Positions 24,154 through 32,922 of a stretch of 40,386 nt of DNA are shown here, piece after piece. Location: NCBI GenBank assembly GCA_964541635.1, contig CAZIQM010000004.1:1-40386 (forward strand). Direction: 5' to 3'. The notes beneath the pieces are model-generated. The model saw only the letters and a program-made list of their open reading frames with translations, was not told where the DNA came from and searched no databases. The position numbers were made by a program, and so were the translations under genes. Each line of letters begins with the position of its first letter. Positions within the stretch are counted from its first letter, which is position 1. Source of the stretch: DALYDP01 sp964541635 (GTDB lineage Bacteria; Patescibacteriota; Gracilibacteria; Peribacterales; Peribacteraceae).

Positions 24154-26037
24154 ATGTGCGGCATCGCCGGAATGGTCCGGCTCGACGGCTCTCCCATCGA
24201 TTCCTACGCGTTGGAACGTTTGACCGATGCCCTCGCGCACCGCGGTCCCGACGGCCGGGGCACGCACGTCGCCGGCAACGTGGGCCTCGGCCACCGCCGG
24301 CTCGCGATCCTTGACCTTTCCGAGTCCGCGGCCCAGCCGATGGTCGGTCCGGGAGGATGCACGCTGGTGTTCAACGGCGAGATCTACAACTTCGCCGAGG
24401 AGCGCGCCCGCCTTCGGGCGAAAGGCGTCACCTTCCGGTCGACGGGGGATACCGAGGTGCTCCTGAAGATGTACGAAGACGAAGGGCCGGCGTGCGTCGC
24501 GCGCCTGCGGGGCATGTTCGCGTTCGCGGTCCACGATCCGAAGCGCAACGTCCTGTTCCTCGCACGCGACCGCTTCGGCAAGAAGCCGTTGAAATATTTC
24601 CGCCAGGGCGCGACGTTTGCCTTCGCGTCCGAATTGAAAGCGTTGCGCGCGCTGCCCGAATGTCCCGGGGGCATCGACCGCGCCGCCGTGCTGCGATACC
24701 TCACGCTCATGTACGTGCCGTCGCCCGACACCGGGTTCGAGGGCATCCGGAAGCTTCCCGCGGCGCACGCGCTCACGCTCGACCTGGCGACCGGGACCGA
24801 GACGATCGAGCGGTACTGGACGCCGCCCGTGCCGCGGGCGGTGGAGCGGTCCGAAGAAGAATGGATCGAGCGCATCGACGCCGCGTTCACCGAAGCCGTG
24901 CGCTTGCGCATGGTGGCCGACGTGCCCGTGGGGGCTTTCCTCTCCGGCGGCATCGACAGCGGCGCGGTGGTGGCGACCATGGCGGCGCTTTCGGGCAAGC
25001 CGGTGGAAACCTTTTCCATCGGCTCCGGGGATCCGCGCATGAACGAATTGCCGGACGCGCTCCTCACGGCGAAAAAATTCGGGACGAACCACCACCCGAT
25101 CGTCGTTGAGCCGAACCTGCCCGACATGCTTCCGGAGCTGGCGCGTTCCTACGAGGAGCCCTTCGCCGACCCGTCGTCGATCCCCACGATGCTCGTGGCG
25201 CGCGAGGCGCGCAAGCACGTGACGGTGGCTCTGAACGGCGACGGCGGCGACGAGAATTTCGGCGGGTACGTCCGCTACCGCATCGCGGCGTTCGCCGACC
25301 GATGGTCGCGCGTGCCGGGGCCCGTCCATTCGCTGGTCGAAGCCGGCGCGTCGCTCTTCCACCTGTTGCGCCGCGATACCTTCAGCATGCGGTGCCTGCG
25401 GTTCGAGCGCGGCATGCGGTTGCCCGAATCGGCGCGGTACCTTGAAACACTCAGTTTCTTCTCCGAAGCGGAGGTTCGGCAGCTGCTGCGCCCCGGCGTC
25501 GCGCCCGTGCCCACGGGTCGCTGGTACGCGGAGCGGGTGCGGGAAGCGGAAGCGAGGGGAGGGGGGGATCCCGTTCGTCGGGCGATGCACCGTGATTACG
25601 ACACGTACCTCGCCGACGACCTTCTGCCCAAGGTGGACATTGCAACCATGCACGCGTCACTTGAAGCGCGCTCGCCGTTTCTTGATACGAATCTCATGGA
25701 ACTCACCGCCGGACTTCCCACTGACATGCTCATCCGCGGCGGCGTGCGGAAGTGGATCCAGCGGAAGTGGTTATCGGGCACGTTGCCCGATGACATCGTG
25801 TGGAAGAAAAAGCGTGGGTTCCGCATTCCACTGGACACGTGGTTCCGCGGACCGCTCGCGTCGTGGGTCGATGAGCGGTTACTCTCCGCGCCCCACGCGT
25901 TCTGTGAACTCTTCGATCGCGTGGCGGTCGAACGCTTCCTGAAGACGTACCGTGGCAGCCGTATGGATCTCTCCGACCATGTGTGGGCGCTCCTGTGGCT
26001 CGCGGAGTGGATGGAGCAGTACACTCGATCGGTATGA
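24154..26037 (+). CDS. asnB: Asparagine synthase-like glutamine amidotransferase
   Basis: Second class II amidotransferase, 627 residues: C2 nucleophile, HRGPDG (29-34), FNGEIYN (73-79), ARDRFGKKPL (137-146), the PP-loop SGGIDSG (264-270) and NGDGGDENFGGY in the synthetase domain, where the usual SGxGGDELFGGY has two changes. It is clearly distinct from the copy at 12886-14700, so the two probably have different acceptors. In a uronic-acid-rich locus, amide formation on a sugar carboxylate is the favoured role. The final quarter has lower third-position GC than the rest. The stop overlaps the start of the membrane protein gene (ATGA). Confidence 0.92.
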   Translation: MCGIAGMVRLDGSPIDSYALERLTDALAHRGPDGRGTHVAGNVGLGHRRLAILDLSESAAQPMVGPGGCTLVFNGEIYNFAEERARLRAKGVTFRSTGDTEVLLKMYEDEGPACVARLRGMFAFAVHDPKRNVLFLARDRFGKKPLKYFRQGATFAFASELKALRALPECPGGIDRAAVLRYLTLMYVPSPDTGFEGIRKLPAAHALTLDLATGTETIERYWTPPVPRAVERSEEEWIERIDAAFTEAVRLRMVADVPVGAFLSGGIDSGAVVATMAALSGKPVETFSIGSGDPRMNELPDALLTAKKFGTNHHPIVVEPNLPDMLPELARSYEEPFADPSSIPTMLVAREARKHVTVALNGDGGDENFGGYVRYRIAAFADRWSRVPGPVHSLVEAGASLFHLLRRDTFSMRCLRFERGMRLPESARYLETLSFFSEAEVRQLLRPGVAPVPTGRWYAERVREAEARGGGDPVRRAMHRDYDTYLADDLLPKVDIATMHASLEARSPFLDTNLMELTAGLPTDMLIRGGVRKWIQRKWLSGTLPDDIVWKKKRGFRIPLDTWFRGPLASWVDERLLSAPHAFCELFDRVAVERFLKTYRGSRMDLSDHVWALLWLAEWMEQYTRSV

Positions 26038-27308
26038 AATATCCCTTCGGTAATTCACTTGTCTGGCTTACGCTCCTTTTCGCGTTTGCATGGTTTGCTG
26101 TTTTGGCATACTCCCGCTCGAGTGATTTTATTTCGATGACGGACGGAGTCTTGAGTGGCGACGCTGTGCAATACGATGCCCTTGCTCGGTCACTGGTCTC
26201 GCGCAGCATGTTCTCGCTCGATGGCATCACGCCGTTCTTCGAACGTGAGCCTGGCTATAGCGTGTTCCTCGCGCTCGTGTACGTCATCTTCGGTGTCGGT
26301 TCGTACGTTGCGGTGTTCGCGATCCAGGCGATCCTCCACTTCCTCGCTACCGTCGTGTTCGTACGTTCGGTACGACCCTTTCTCGTAGGAAAGGCGTGGG
26401 TTTTTCTTGTCATTCTCCTTCTCTTTGCGCCTCCTGTCTTCCATGCGCTCTTTGCACTTACTCGCGAAAGCCTCGCGCTTTCGTTTTGCATGCTCCTGAC
26501 TGCCGCGATCTTCTCGCTCGCGCGGAATCCAACGTACGGCATGGCTTTGCTCGTCGGTGCGTTAATGGGCGCGCTGATCCTTGTGAGCGCCCCATTCCTC
26601 TTGTTCCCGGTCGGATTGGCGGCACTGCTCCTGTGGTGGAATGTGCCGTGGACCCGTGTCGCGCTATGCATAGGTATCGCGGCTGCCGTCGTGTCGCCGT
26701 GGGCGATCCGTAACGAGGTTCACCGCGGCATGCCGTGCCTCACGGGGTGCTACCGCCAAGCGCTGCAGTGGTACGTTCGTGGCGAACAATCGGAGCACAT
26801 CGGCATCGGATCGGAGCCTGCGATGTGCTTGTGGGCCGAGTACGTGAGTCGTGATTGGACCGCGCGTTCTTCGTACTGCAATTTCAACGCGGTATGGCAT
26901 GCCAAATGGCCGGACGGATTCATCGGCGTGCCGGAAGACGCGCTTGCCACCGCGGAAGGCAAGTCGAAGATCCGAGCCAATGTTGCGAATTACCTCTGGT
27001 TTTCGCTGTTCGAAGTCGTCGAGCTCCACCTGCCCTACGTGAACGGATGGGGCCGGGAATACAACGTGCTCGCGGTCCTCTGGACCGCCGTGGTGTACCT
27101 CGGTTGCGCCCTTTCCTTGCTCCGCCTCCGCCGCACGGAATACCTCCTGTTCGCCGCGTTCATGCTCTACCTCACGGGCGTCTATAGCCTTACGGACGCC
27201 ACGCCGCGGTATTTGGTGCCCATCCTGCATTGTTACGCGTTCCTGGCGGTGCTGGGGTACACTGGCCTGCGATCATGGCTCGCTGCTCCGTCGTCATCCC
27301 GGCCCTGA
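26034..27308 (+). CDS. GT-C/ArnT-like membrane glycosyltransferase candidate
   Basis: Polytopic membrane protein of 424 residues. After the first helix come SGDAVQYDALARSLVSRSMF (41-60) and FEREPGYSVFLALVYVIFG, the acidic loop and REPGY pattern of GT39/GT83-like GT-C enzymes that take sugars from polyprenyl phosphate outside the membrane. About nine helices follow. The first 900 or so bases are AT-richer than both flanks. The start at 26034 overlaps the amidotransferase stop as ATGA, and the gene overlaps the next GT2 gene by 34 bases, which could make its donor lipid. Confidence 0.78.
   Translation: MKYPFGNSLVWLTLLFAFAWFAVLAYSRSSDFISMTDGVLSGDAVQYDALARSLVSRSMFSLDGITPFFEREPGYSVFLALVYVIFGVGSYVAVFAIQAILHFLATVVFVRSVRPFLVGKAWVFLVILLLFAPPVFHALFALTRESLALSFCMLLTAAIFSLARNPTYGMALLVGALMGALILVSAPFLLFPVGLAALLLWWNVPWTRVALCIGIAAAVVSPWAIRNEVHRGMPCLTGCYRQALQWYVRGEQSEHIGIGSEPAMCLWAEYVSRDWTARSSYCNFNAVWHAKWPDGFIGVPEDALATAEGKSKIRANVANYLWFSLFEVVELHLPYVNGWGREYNVLAVLWTAVVYLGCALSLLRLRRTEYLLFAAFMLYLTGVYSLTDATPRYLVPILHCYAFLAVLGYTGLRSWLAAPSSSRP
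27258..27263 (+). promoter_or_regulatory. -10 box inside the end of the membrane protein gene
   Basis: TACACT, 11 bases before the ATG at 27275. The GT2 gene overlaps the upstream gene, so this is an internal promoter candidate. Confidence 0.4.
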
Positions 27309-28102
27309 ACGAGGCACCCGCTATCGGCGCGGTGCTCGACCAGCTCCGCGCGCTGCCCGTCGATGCGGAGATCGTCGTGGTCGACGACGGGTCGACCGAC
27401 GACACCGGCGCGGTCGCCGCCGCGCACGGCGCGAAGGTCATCCGGCACGCGGCGAACCTCGGCTACGGCCGCAGCATCAAGGACGCCGTGAAGGCGTCGT
27501 CCACCGACGTCATCGTCCTCACCGACGCCGACGGCACCTACCCGATCGCGCGGATCCCCGACCTGCTCGCGGAGTTCGACAAGGGCTTCGACATGGTCGT
27601 GGGCGCGAGGCAGGGGAGCGTGTACCAAGGCGGCCCGCTGAAGTCGGTCCTCCGCTGGTTCCTCAAGTCCATCGTGGAGTTCGCGAGCGGGCGTCGCGTT
27701 CCCGACGTGAACTCCGGCCTCCGCGTGTTCCGCAAGAGTTCCGTCGAACAGTATTTCCCGGACATCTGCGATGGGTTCAGTTTCACGACCACGATCACCC
27801 TCGTGTGCAACCTCACGCACCGGACGGTGTCGTACGTGCCCATCGCCTACGACAAGCGCGTGGGCCACTCGAAGGTGAAGCTCCTGCGCGACACGCTTCG
27901 CACGCTCCAGTACATCGTGGAGTGCGTCGTCCGCTACAACCCGCTCAAGCTGTTCTTCGCCATGGGGCTCGTCGCGTTCGTGGCGGGTGCGGCGTCGTTC
28001 CCATGGGCGAACGTCTTCGGCTTCCTGTTCGGGTTCTGCACGGCCGTCGTCGTCTTCGCGCTCGGCTGCATCGCCGAGACGTGGCGCCGCCCGCGGCAGT
28101 GA
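27275..28102 (+). CDS. Dolichol/polyprenyl-phosphate glycosyltransferase-like GT2 with C-terminal helices
   Basis: GT2 enzyme of 275 residues: VIPALNEAPAI (7-17), DDGSTDDT (37-44), DADGTYP (84-90) as the DxD site, and VPDVNSGLRVFRK. Two C-terminal hydrophobic helices (about 230-265) anchor it. This is the layout of polyprenyl-phosphate mannose/glucose synthases, which load a sugar onto lipid phosphate at the inner membrane face. It overlaps the end of a GT-C candidate that could use the product. Its stop abuts the stop of the convergent GT2 gene with no base between (TGATCA). Confidence 0.9.
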   Translation: MARCSVVIPALNEAPAIGAVLDQLRALPVDAEIVVVDDGSTDDTGAVAAAHGAKVIRHAANLGYGRSIKDAVKASSTDVIVLTDADGTYPIARIPDLLAEFDKGFDMVVGARQGSVYQGGPLKSVLRWFLKSIVEFASGRRVPDVNSGLRVFRKSSVEQYFPDICDGFSFTTTITLVCNLTHRTVSYVPIAYDKRVGHSKVKLLRDTLRTLQYIVECVVRYNPLKLFFAMGLVAFVAGAASFPWANVFGFLFGFCTAVVVFALGCIAETWRRPRQ

Positions 28103-28786
28103 TCACCGTCCGAGGAACCGGATCCGGAGCATCGTCTTCACGCCTTTCGTCGCGTCCGAGAACCGGATTTTCTTCCCTTCCTCGATCGTCCGCGGCTTGT
28201 AGCTGATGGGCACTTCGCGGATCGCGATGCCCCGCAGGAGCGTCTTCGCGCAGATCTCGGCCTCGAGTTCGAACCCGCGCGCCGTGAGCCGCAACGACCG
28301 GAAGAGATCCGTCGGGAGCAGCTTGTAGCACGTGTAGCTGTCCGTCACGCGCGAGAAGAACAGGACGTTCAGCGCGAGCGTCATCGCCTTGTTGCCCATG
28401 AGGAACCGTTTGTAGATGTTCGGGTTCGGGCGCAGGAAGCGCGAGCCGAACACGACCGTGCCCGGGTGGGCCACCGCTTCGTCGAGGAGCAGGCGGATCT
28501 CGGTCGGGTCGTACTCCAGGTCCGCGTCCTGGATCACCGTGTAGTCGCCCTCGGCCTTTTCGAGGCCCATGCGGATCGCGGACCCCTTGCCGCCGTTGTG
28601 TTTGGTGAGCACGAGGTCGGCCGGCGCCGCGTTCGCCTTCAACACCGCGAGGGAATCGTCCTTCGAGCCGTCGTCCACGTAGATGACTTGCGCATCCGGC
28701 CAGTCGCGCCGCAGGGTCGCCATGATCTCGGCGACGGTTTTCCCTTCGTTGTAGACCGGGACGATGATGGTGAGCTTCGGCTGCAT
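28103..28786 (-). CDS. Dolichol-phosphate mannosyltransferase-like GT2
   Basis: Short GT2 enzyme of 227 residues without membrane helices: IIVPVYNEGKTV (7-18), DDGSKDDS (38-45), KHNGGKGSAIRMGL and the DADLEYDP metal site (87-94). The sequence order follows Dpm1/GtrB-type enzymes that make polyprenyl-phosphate sugars. The start at 28786 gives the canonical N-terminus; the much longer open frame upstream runs antisense through the HAD-UbiA gene and is not coding. It is the second of three Dpm1-like genes in the window, so several lipid-sugar donors may be made. Confidence 0.91.
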   Translation of the reverse strand: MQPKLTIIVPVYNEGKTVAEIMATLRRDWPDAQVIYVDDGSKDDSLAVLKANAAPADLVLTKHNGGKGSAIRMGLEKAEGDYTVIQDADLEYDPTEIRLLLDEAVAHPGTVVFGSRFLRPNPNIYKRFLMGNKAMTLALNVLFFSRVTDSYTCYKLLPTDLFRSLRLTARGFELEAEICAKTLLRGIAIREVPISYKPRTIEEGKKIRFSDATKGVKTMLRIRFLGR

Positions 28787-28798
28787 GGCGACCGGGGG

Positions 28799-28813
28799 AT
28801 TGTAGCCTATACT
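28799..28813. promoter_or_regulatory. Overlapping divergent -10 boxes for GT2 and HAD-UbiA genes
   Basis: On the plus strand TATACT (28808-28813) lies six bases before the ATG at 28820. On the minus strand TACAAT (28804-28799) lies 12 bases before the ATG at 28786, with TAGGCT (28809-28804) as an alternative. The two genes are only 33 bases apart. Confidence 0.55.
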
Positions 28814-28819
28814 TACCGC

Positions 28820-30241
28820 ATGTCCGATGCAGTGACATCGTTGCCGCTCGCCGTCGACCTCGACGGCACCCTGAGCCGCGCCAATTCCATCGCCGAACAG
28901 CTCGCCTCCGTCGCCCGACGGTGCCCGTGGACCGTGCCGTCGTTGGTCGCGGCGCTCCTTCGTGGGCGTCCGGCGTTCAAGCGGCGGTTGCAGGAGGTAT
29001 CGCCCGTCGAGCGCCTCGACCTGCCCTACCATCCGTCGTTCGTCGCGTACCTGAAAGGGCAGCACGCCGCGGGCCGCGAGATCATCCTCGTCACCGCCGC
29101 GGACCAATCGACCGCGACGCACGTGGCGTCGCTCTTCCCGTTCTTCCGCGAGGGCGTCGGCAGCGGCGGAAATAACAACCTCTCCGGCCGCGCGAAGGGG
29201 GCGTACTTGGCCCAGCGTTACGGCGAGAAAGGATTCGTCTACGCGGGGAACGAAGCGCGTGACCTGAAGGTCTGGGCGCGCGCCGGCGGGGCTATCGTCG
29301 TGAATCCGAGCCTGGGCCTCGCGCGAGCGGCCGCGAAGCTGACGAGGATCGAAGAAGTCTTTGAAGACCGTCCGCCGAGGTTCCGCACCGTCCTGCGCCA
29401 GCTCCGCCCGCACCAGTGGCTGAAGAACATCCTCATCTTCGTGCCCGTGTTCACGGCGCATCGCCTGGGCGACCAAGGCGCTCTCGTCCACGCGCTCGTC
29501 GCGTTCGCGGCGTTCTGCGCCGCGGCCTCGGGAGCGTACGTGCTTAACGACCTCATCGACCTGCCGTCGGACCGCGCCCATCCCACGAAGCGCGCCCGCC
29601 CCTTCGCGTCGGGGGATTTGGCGATCGGTCTCGGCGCCGCGTTGTTCCCCGCGCTACTCGTCGGAGCGGCCATCCTCTCGTTGTGGTTGCCCGTGCCGGC
29701 GCGCTGGCTCCTCGCGACCTACGTCGTCCTGACCCTGCTCTACACGTTCCTCCTGAAAAAGCTTCCGCTCGTCGACGTCGTCGTCCTCGCCGGCCTCTAC
29801 GCGCTGCGGTTGGTCATGGGCCACCTCGCGACCGACATCCCTCCTTCGGGCTGGCTGATCGCGTTCGCGCTCTGCATGTTCCTGAGCCTGGCGCTCCTCA
29901 AACGGTTCTGCGAGCTCCTCGAACGCGAAGGCGGCCGCGCCCCGGGGAGGGGATATCACGTCGACCACCTCAGGATGATCGGCGCAGTCGGGGTCGTAAC
30001 CGGTTGTTTGGCGGCGGCGGTCATGGGGTTCTACGCCGGAGGCGAACACGCGAAAACCCTCTATGCCGAACCCCGGTACCTCTACGCGCTCTGTCCTGTG
30101 TTCCTTGCGTGGATCCTGCGCATGTGGAGCCTCGGCTACCGCGGCAAAATGCACGAAGATCCCGTGCTTTTCACGCTCCACGACCTCTCCAGCGTCGGCG
30201 TGCTGGCCCTCACGGTGTTGATCGTCCTCCTCGCGCGGTGA
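28820..30241 (+). CDS. HAD phosphatase-UbiA prenyltransferase fusion
   Basis: Two-domain protein of 473 residues. Residues 1 to about 185 are a HAD hydrolase: nucleophile motif DLDGTL (13-18), a VTAADQ motif II (91-96) and GNEARDLKV (143-151). Residues about 190-473 are a UbiA-type membrane prenyltransferase with PHQWLKN (198-204) and NDLIDLPSD (243-251), the Mg-diphosphate site. Known relatives attach a phosphoribosyl group to polyprenyl phosphate (DPPR synthase), and the HAD part could then remove the 5-phosphate. It would supply a polyprenyl-phosphate pentose to membrane transferases. Leaderless start: TATACT six bases before the ATG. Confidence 0.87.
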   Translation: MSDAVTSLPLAVDLDGTLSRANSIAEQLASVARRCPWTVPSLVAALLRGRPAFKRRLQEVSPVERLDLPYHPSFVAYLKGQHAAGREIILVTAADQSTATHVASLFPFFREGVGSGGNNNLSGRAKGAYLAQRYGEKGFVYAGNEARDLKVWARAGGAIVVNPSLGLARAAAKLTRIEEVFEDRPPRFRTVLRQLRPHQWLKNILIFVPVFTAHRLGDQGALVHALVAFAAFCAAASGAYVLNDLIDLPSDRAHPTKRARPFASGDLAIGLGAALFPALLVGAAILSLWLPVPARWLLATYVVLTLLYTFLLKKLPLVDVVVLAGLYALRLVMGHLATDIPPSGWLIAFALCMFLSLALLKRFCELLEREGGRAPGRGYHVDHLRMIGAVGVVTGCLAAAVMGFYAGGEHAKTLYAEPRYLYALCPVFLAWILRMWSLGYRGKMHEDPVLFTLHDLSSVGVLALTVLIVLLAR

Positions 30242-30244
30242 CGC

Positions 30245-31516
30245 TCACAGGCTCTTGTAGGTCCTGCCCGCTTTGACGAACGGCGCGTCGTCCATGATCG
30301 ATTTGAGGTCGTAGAATACGCCCTTGTCCTTCAGCGCATTCACGAGCGTACCCTCGGGGAGTTCGAGGTACTGTTTATGGGGCACGAGGAGGAGGATGGC
30401 GTCGTAGCCGCCCTTTGAAATATCGCCCTTCACGTAGCCGTATTTCGCGATCGTTTCGTCGGGGACGTGCGGATCCGACACTTCCACCGTCACGCCCGCG
30501 TTCTTCAGCGCCTTGATGACGTCGTGACTTTTGCTGTTGCGCGTGTCGGGGACGTTTTCCTTGAAGGTAAGCCCGAGCACGAGCGCTTTCGCGTCCTTTG
30601 CGGTGATCGTCAGGTTCGCGATGACTTGCTCCGCGACGAACGGGCCCATGCCTTCGTTGGTCGCCCGACCGGCGGTGATCACGTGCGTCGCCATGCCGAG
30701 TTGCTTGGCGCGCTCCACCAGGTAGTAGGGGTCCACGCCGATGCAGTGGCCGCCGACGAGGCCGGGTTGGAACTTGAGGAAGTTCCACTTGGTGCCCGCC
30801 GCCTCGAGGACATCCTTCGTGCGGATACCGAGCTTATTGCAGAGCAGCGCGACTTCGTTCACGTAGGCGATGTTCAGGTCACGTTGGGCGTTTTCGATTG
30901 CTTTGGCCATTTCGGCCACTTTGATCGATGGCGCCTCGTGGATGCCCGCCTTCACGATCGAACCGTACAGGGCCGAGAGTTTCTTCAGCGTGGGTTCGTC
31001 CTGGCCCGAGACGATCTTGAGGATCGTCGTCACCGTGTGTTGCTTGTCGCCAGGGTTGATGCGCTCCGGCGAGTAGCCGAGCGTGAAATCGGTCCCGCAC
31101 GTCATGCCCGAAGCTTGCTCCAAAATCGGGCCGCAGATTTCTTCGGTGACGCCGGGGTAGACGGTCGATTCGTAGACGATCGTCGCCCCGCGCTTCATGT
31201 GCGCGCCGACGGTCTTGGACGCTTCCTTGAGCAGCGTCATGTCGGGGTTGAAGTTCTCGTCGATGGGGGTGGGGAGCGCGAGGATGACGACGTCCGCCTC
31301 GGCGATGGGCGCGGGATCGGTCGTGTATTCCAGCGGCCCGGCCTTCAGGTCGTCGGCGGTGAGTTCGTCCGTGTAGTCATTGCCCGCCTTGAGCGAATCG
31401 ATGCGGCGCTGCGACACGTCGAACCCGATCACGCGGTAGCCCGCCTTCGAAAACGCGTTTCCGAGCGGCAATCCCACGTAGCCGAGGCCGACGATGCACA
31501 GCACCGGTTTTTGCAT
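30245..31516 (-). CDS. UDP-N-acetyl-hexosamine 6-dehydrogenase (WbpA/WecC/TviB type)
   Basis: NAD-dependent UDP-sugar 6-dehydrogenase of 423 residues that oxidises C6 twice to a uronic acid. The Rossmann GLGYVG (10-15), GFDVSQRRIDSLKAGND, YSPERINPG (148-156) and the catalytic C258 in GLVGGHCIGVDPYYL are all present. VGGHCIGVDPYYL is the form of the HexNAc-specific branch, unlike the GYGGSCFPKD of the Ugd at the right end. It would give UDP-GlcNAcA or UDP-ManNAcA, feeding the WbpB/E/D/I-like set at 1-5746. The promoter is leaderless (TAGACT, six bases). Its stop lies three bases from the stop of the convergent HAD-UbiA gene. Confidence 0.94.
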   Translation of the reverse strand: MQKPVLCIVGLGYVGLPLGNAFSKAGYRVIGFDVSQRRIDSLKAGNDYTDELTADDLKAGPLEYTTDPAPIAEADVVILALPTPIDENFNPDMTLLKEASKTVGAHMKRGATIVYESTVYPGVTEEICGPILEQASGMTCGTDFTLGYSPERINPGDKQHTVTTILKIVSGQDEPTLKKLSALYGSIVKAGIHEAPSIKVAEMAKAIENAQRDLNIAYVNEVALLCNKLGIRTKDVLEAAGTKWNFLKFQPGLVGGHCIGVDPYYLVERAKQLGMATHVITAGRATNEGMGPFVAEQVIANLTITAKDAKALVLGLTFKENVPDTRNSKSHDVIKALKNAGVTVEVSDPHVPDETIAKYGYVKGDISKGGYDAILLLVPHKQYLELPEGTLVNALKDKGVFYDLKSIMDDAPFVKAGRTYKSL

Positions 31517-31522
31517 GCGCGG

Positions 31523-31568
31523 AGTCTAGCGAAGCTTCTTTCCCTTGTGGAGCGCGCCCTGTTAATCT
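31523..31568. promoter_or_regulatory. Divergent leaderless -10 boxes for the dehydrogenase and an SDR
   Basis: On the minus strand TAGACT (31528-31523), CCGCGC, ATG at 31516. On the plus strand TAATCT (31563-31568), CCCGTT, ATG at 31575. Both have exactly six bases between box and start codon. Confidence 0.65.
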
Positions 31569-31574
31569 CCCGTT

Positions 31575-32504
31575 ATGGACAGCGTCTGGAACGGCAAAAA
31601 GGTGCTCGTGACCGGCGGAACGGGCTTCATCGGCAGCTTCCTCGTGGAGTGGCTCCTCGACCGCGGAGCTTCCGTACGGGTGCCGCTCCGGGCCCAGAAC
31701 TACCGGGCGCTGTCGTCGCGCCGCGCCGAGGTGGAGTGGATGGAGGGCGATCTGCGCGATCCCGCGTACTGCACGAAGCTCGTCACGGGCGTGAACCACG
31801 TGTTCCACCTCGCGGGTTCCCGGCGTAACACGGACTTCCACCAAAAGAAGCCGAGCGACGTCGCCAACGACAACGTGCGCATGAGCCTCGCGCTCATCGA
31901 CGCCCTGCGGGAGGTCGGCGCGCCCATCCCGGTGACCTTCCTCAGCACCGCGAACGTCCCGCCCGCGATCGACACCGTCGAGCTCTCGCAGAAGGAGAAG
32001 GTCGACGGTTACGTCCTCGGCAAAGCGCTCTGCGAAACGCTCTGGATGATGGCCGGCCACCAGCGCGGGTTCCCCGTGCTCGCGGTCCGCGCGGTCGGCG
32101 CCTACGGCCCGCGCGACACGTTCAACGAAGACGCCAACCTCATCCCCGCGCTCATGCTCCAAGCGCGCGATAAGAAAGACGCGATGACGGTGTGGGGCGA
32201 CGGCACGCAGGAGCGCGCGTTCCTCTACGTCGAGGATTTGGTGAACGTCATGATGACGCTCGTGGAAGCCAAAATCACGGGCATCCAGTACGTCACCACC
32301 GACGACGTCGTGACGGTGAAGGAGCTCGCCGAGCTCGTGCGCGACACGGTGAAGCCGGGCCTTCCGATCCAGTTCAACCCGCAGAAGGACGTCGCCCCCC
32401 GCTCGAAGCCGCACCTGCCGGTGCACGACATCGTCGCGGGGTTCGAATGGACGCCGCTCAAGACCGGTCTCGCCAACACGTTCGCGTGGTGGAAATCCGC
32501 CTGA
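31575..32504 (+). CDS. NAD-dependent epimerase/dehydratase (SDR, GDP-fucose synthase-like)
   Basis: Extended SDR of 309 residues: TGGTGFIG (13-20), FHLAGSRRNTDFHQKKP with the long loop typical of GDP-L-fucose synthase relatives, FLSTANVPP at the serine site (122-130) and Y146/K150 (YVLGK). A GDP-fucose-synthase-like epimerase-reductase role is possible, but no GDP-mannose 4,6-dehydratase is seen here, so the substrate is open. The next gene (GtrA) follows after one base. The start is fixed by TAATCT six bases before the ATG. Confidence 0.86.
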   Translation: MDSVWNGKKVLVTGGTGFIGSFLVEWLLDRGASVRVPLRAQNYRALSSRRAEVEWMEGDLRDPAYCTKLVTGVNHVFHLAGSRRNTDFHQKKPSDVANDNVRMSLALIDALREVGAPIPVTFLSTANVPPAIDTVELSQKEKVDGYVLGKALCETLWMMAGHQRGFPVLAVRAVGAYGPRDTFNEDANLIPALMLQARDKKDAMTVWGDGTQERAFLYVEDLVNVMMTLVEAKITGIQYVTTDDVVTVKELAELVRDTVKPGLPIQFNPQKDVAPRSKPHLPVHDIVAGFEWTPLKTGLANTFAWWKSA

Positions 32505-32505
32505 C

Positions 32506-32922
32506 ATGAAGCGCCTCCTGCAGCATCCGGCGGTCCAGAAGCACGCGCCCCAGCTCGTGAAATTCGCGATGGCGGGCGGCGCAGGTTCTGTCCTCGACTT
32601 GTCGACGCTCACGGTACTCACGCGCGTCCTCCACGTGCCCGCGGAAGCGGCGTTCCTCTTCTCGGCGCTCGTCGGGGCCACGTTCGTGTTCTTCGTGAAC
32701 AAGCACTTCACCTTCAAGGACGCGCGCGGGGGATGGGCGAAGCAGCTCCTGAAGCACTACACCGTCTATGGCCCGGCGATCATCGCGAACTTCCTCCTGT
32801 CGAACGCCTTGTTCCTCGTCCTGCCCGACCTCGTCGCCAAGTTCATCGCGATCGGCGTGATCGCGGTGTGGAATTACCTGATGTCGCACCACTACGTGTT
32901 CCGGAAACACCCGGAAGCGTGA
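32506..32922 (+). CDS. gtrA: GtrA-like polyprenyl-sugar flippase
   Basis: Small membrane protein of 138 residues with four hydrophobic helices and the family's NKHFTFKD (about 65-72) and WNYLMSHHYVFRK near the C-terminus. GtrA proteins are thought to turn polyprenyl-phosphate-linked sugars across the membrane. It starts one base after the SDR stop. With the Dpm1-like GT2 at 33846 and the GT-C candidate at 34823 it resembles a GtrA-GtrB-GtrC side-chain module. Its stop abuts that of the convergent SDR (TGATCA). Confidence 0.92.
   Translation: MKRLLQHPAVQKHAPQLVKFAMAGGAGSVLDLSTLTVLTRVLHVPAEAAFLFSALVGATFVFFVNKHFTFKDARGGWAKQLLKHYTVYGPAIIANFLLSNALFLVLPDLVAKFIAIGVIAVWNYLMSHHYVFRKHPEA

Noticed and set aside
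30245..31516. Second copy of UDP-glucose dehydrogenase
   Set aside because: The VGGHCIGVDPYYL active site and the DYTDEL segment belong to the UDP-HexNAc branch, unlike the Ugd at 38300-39634.
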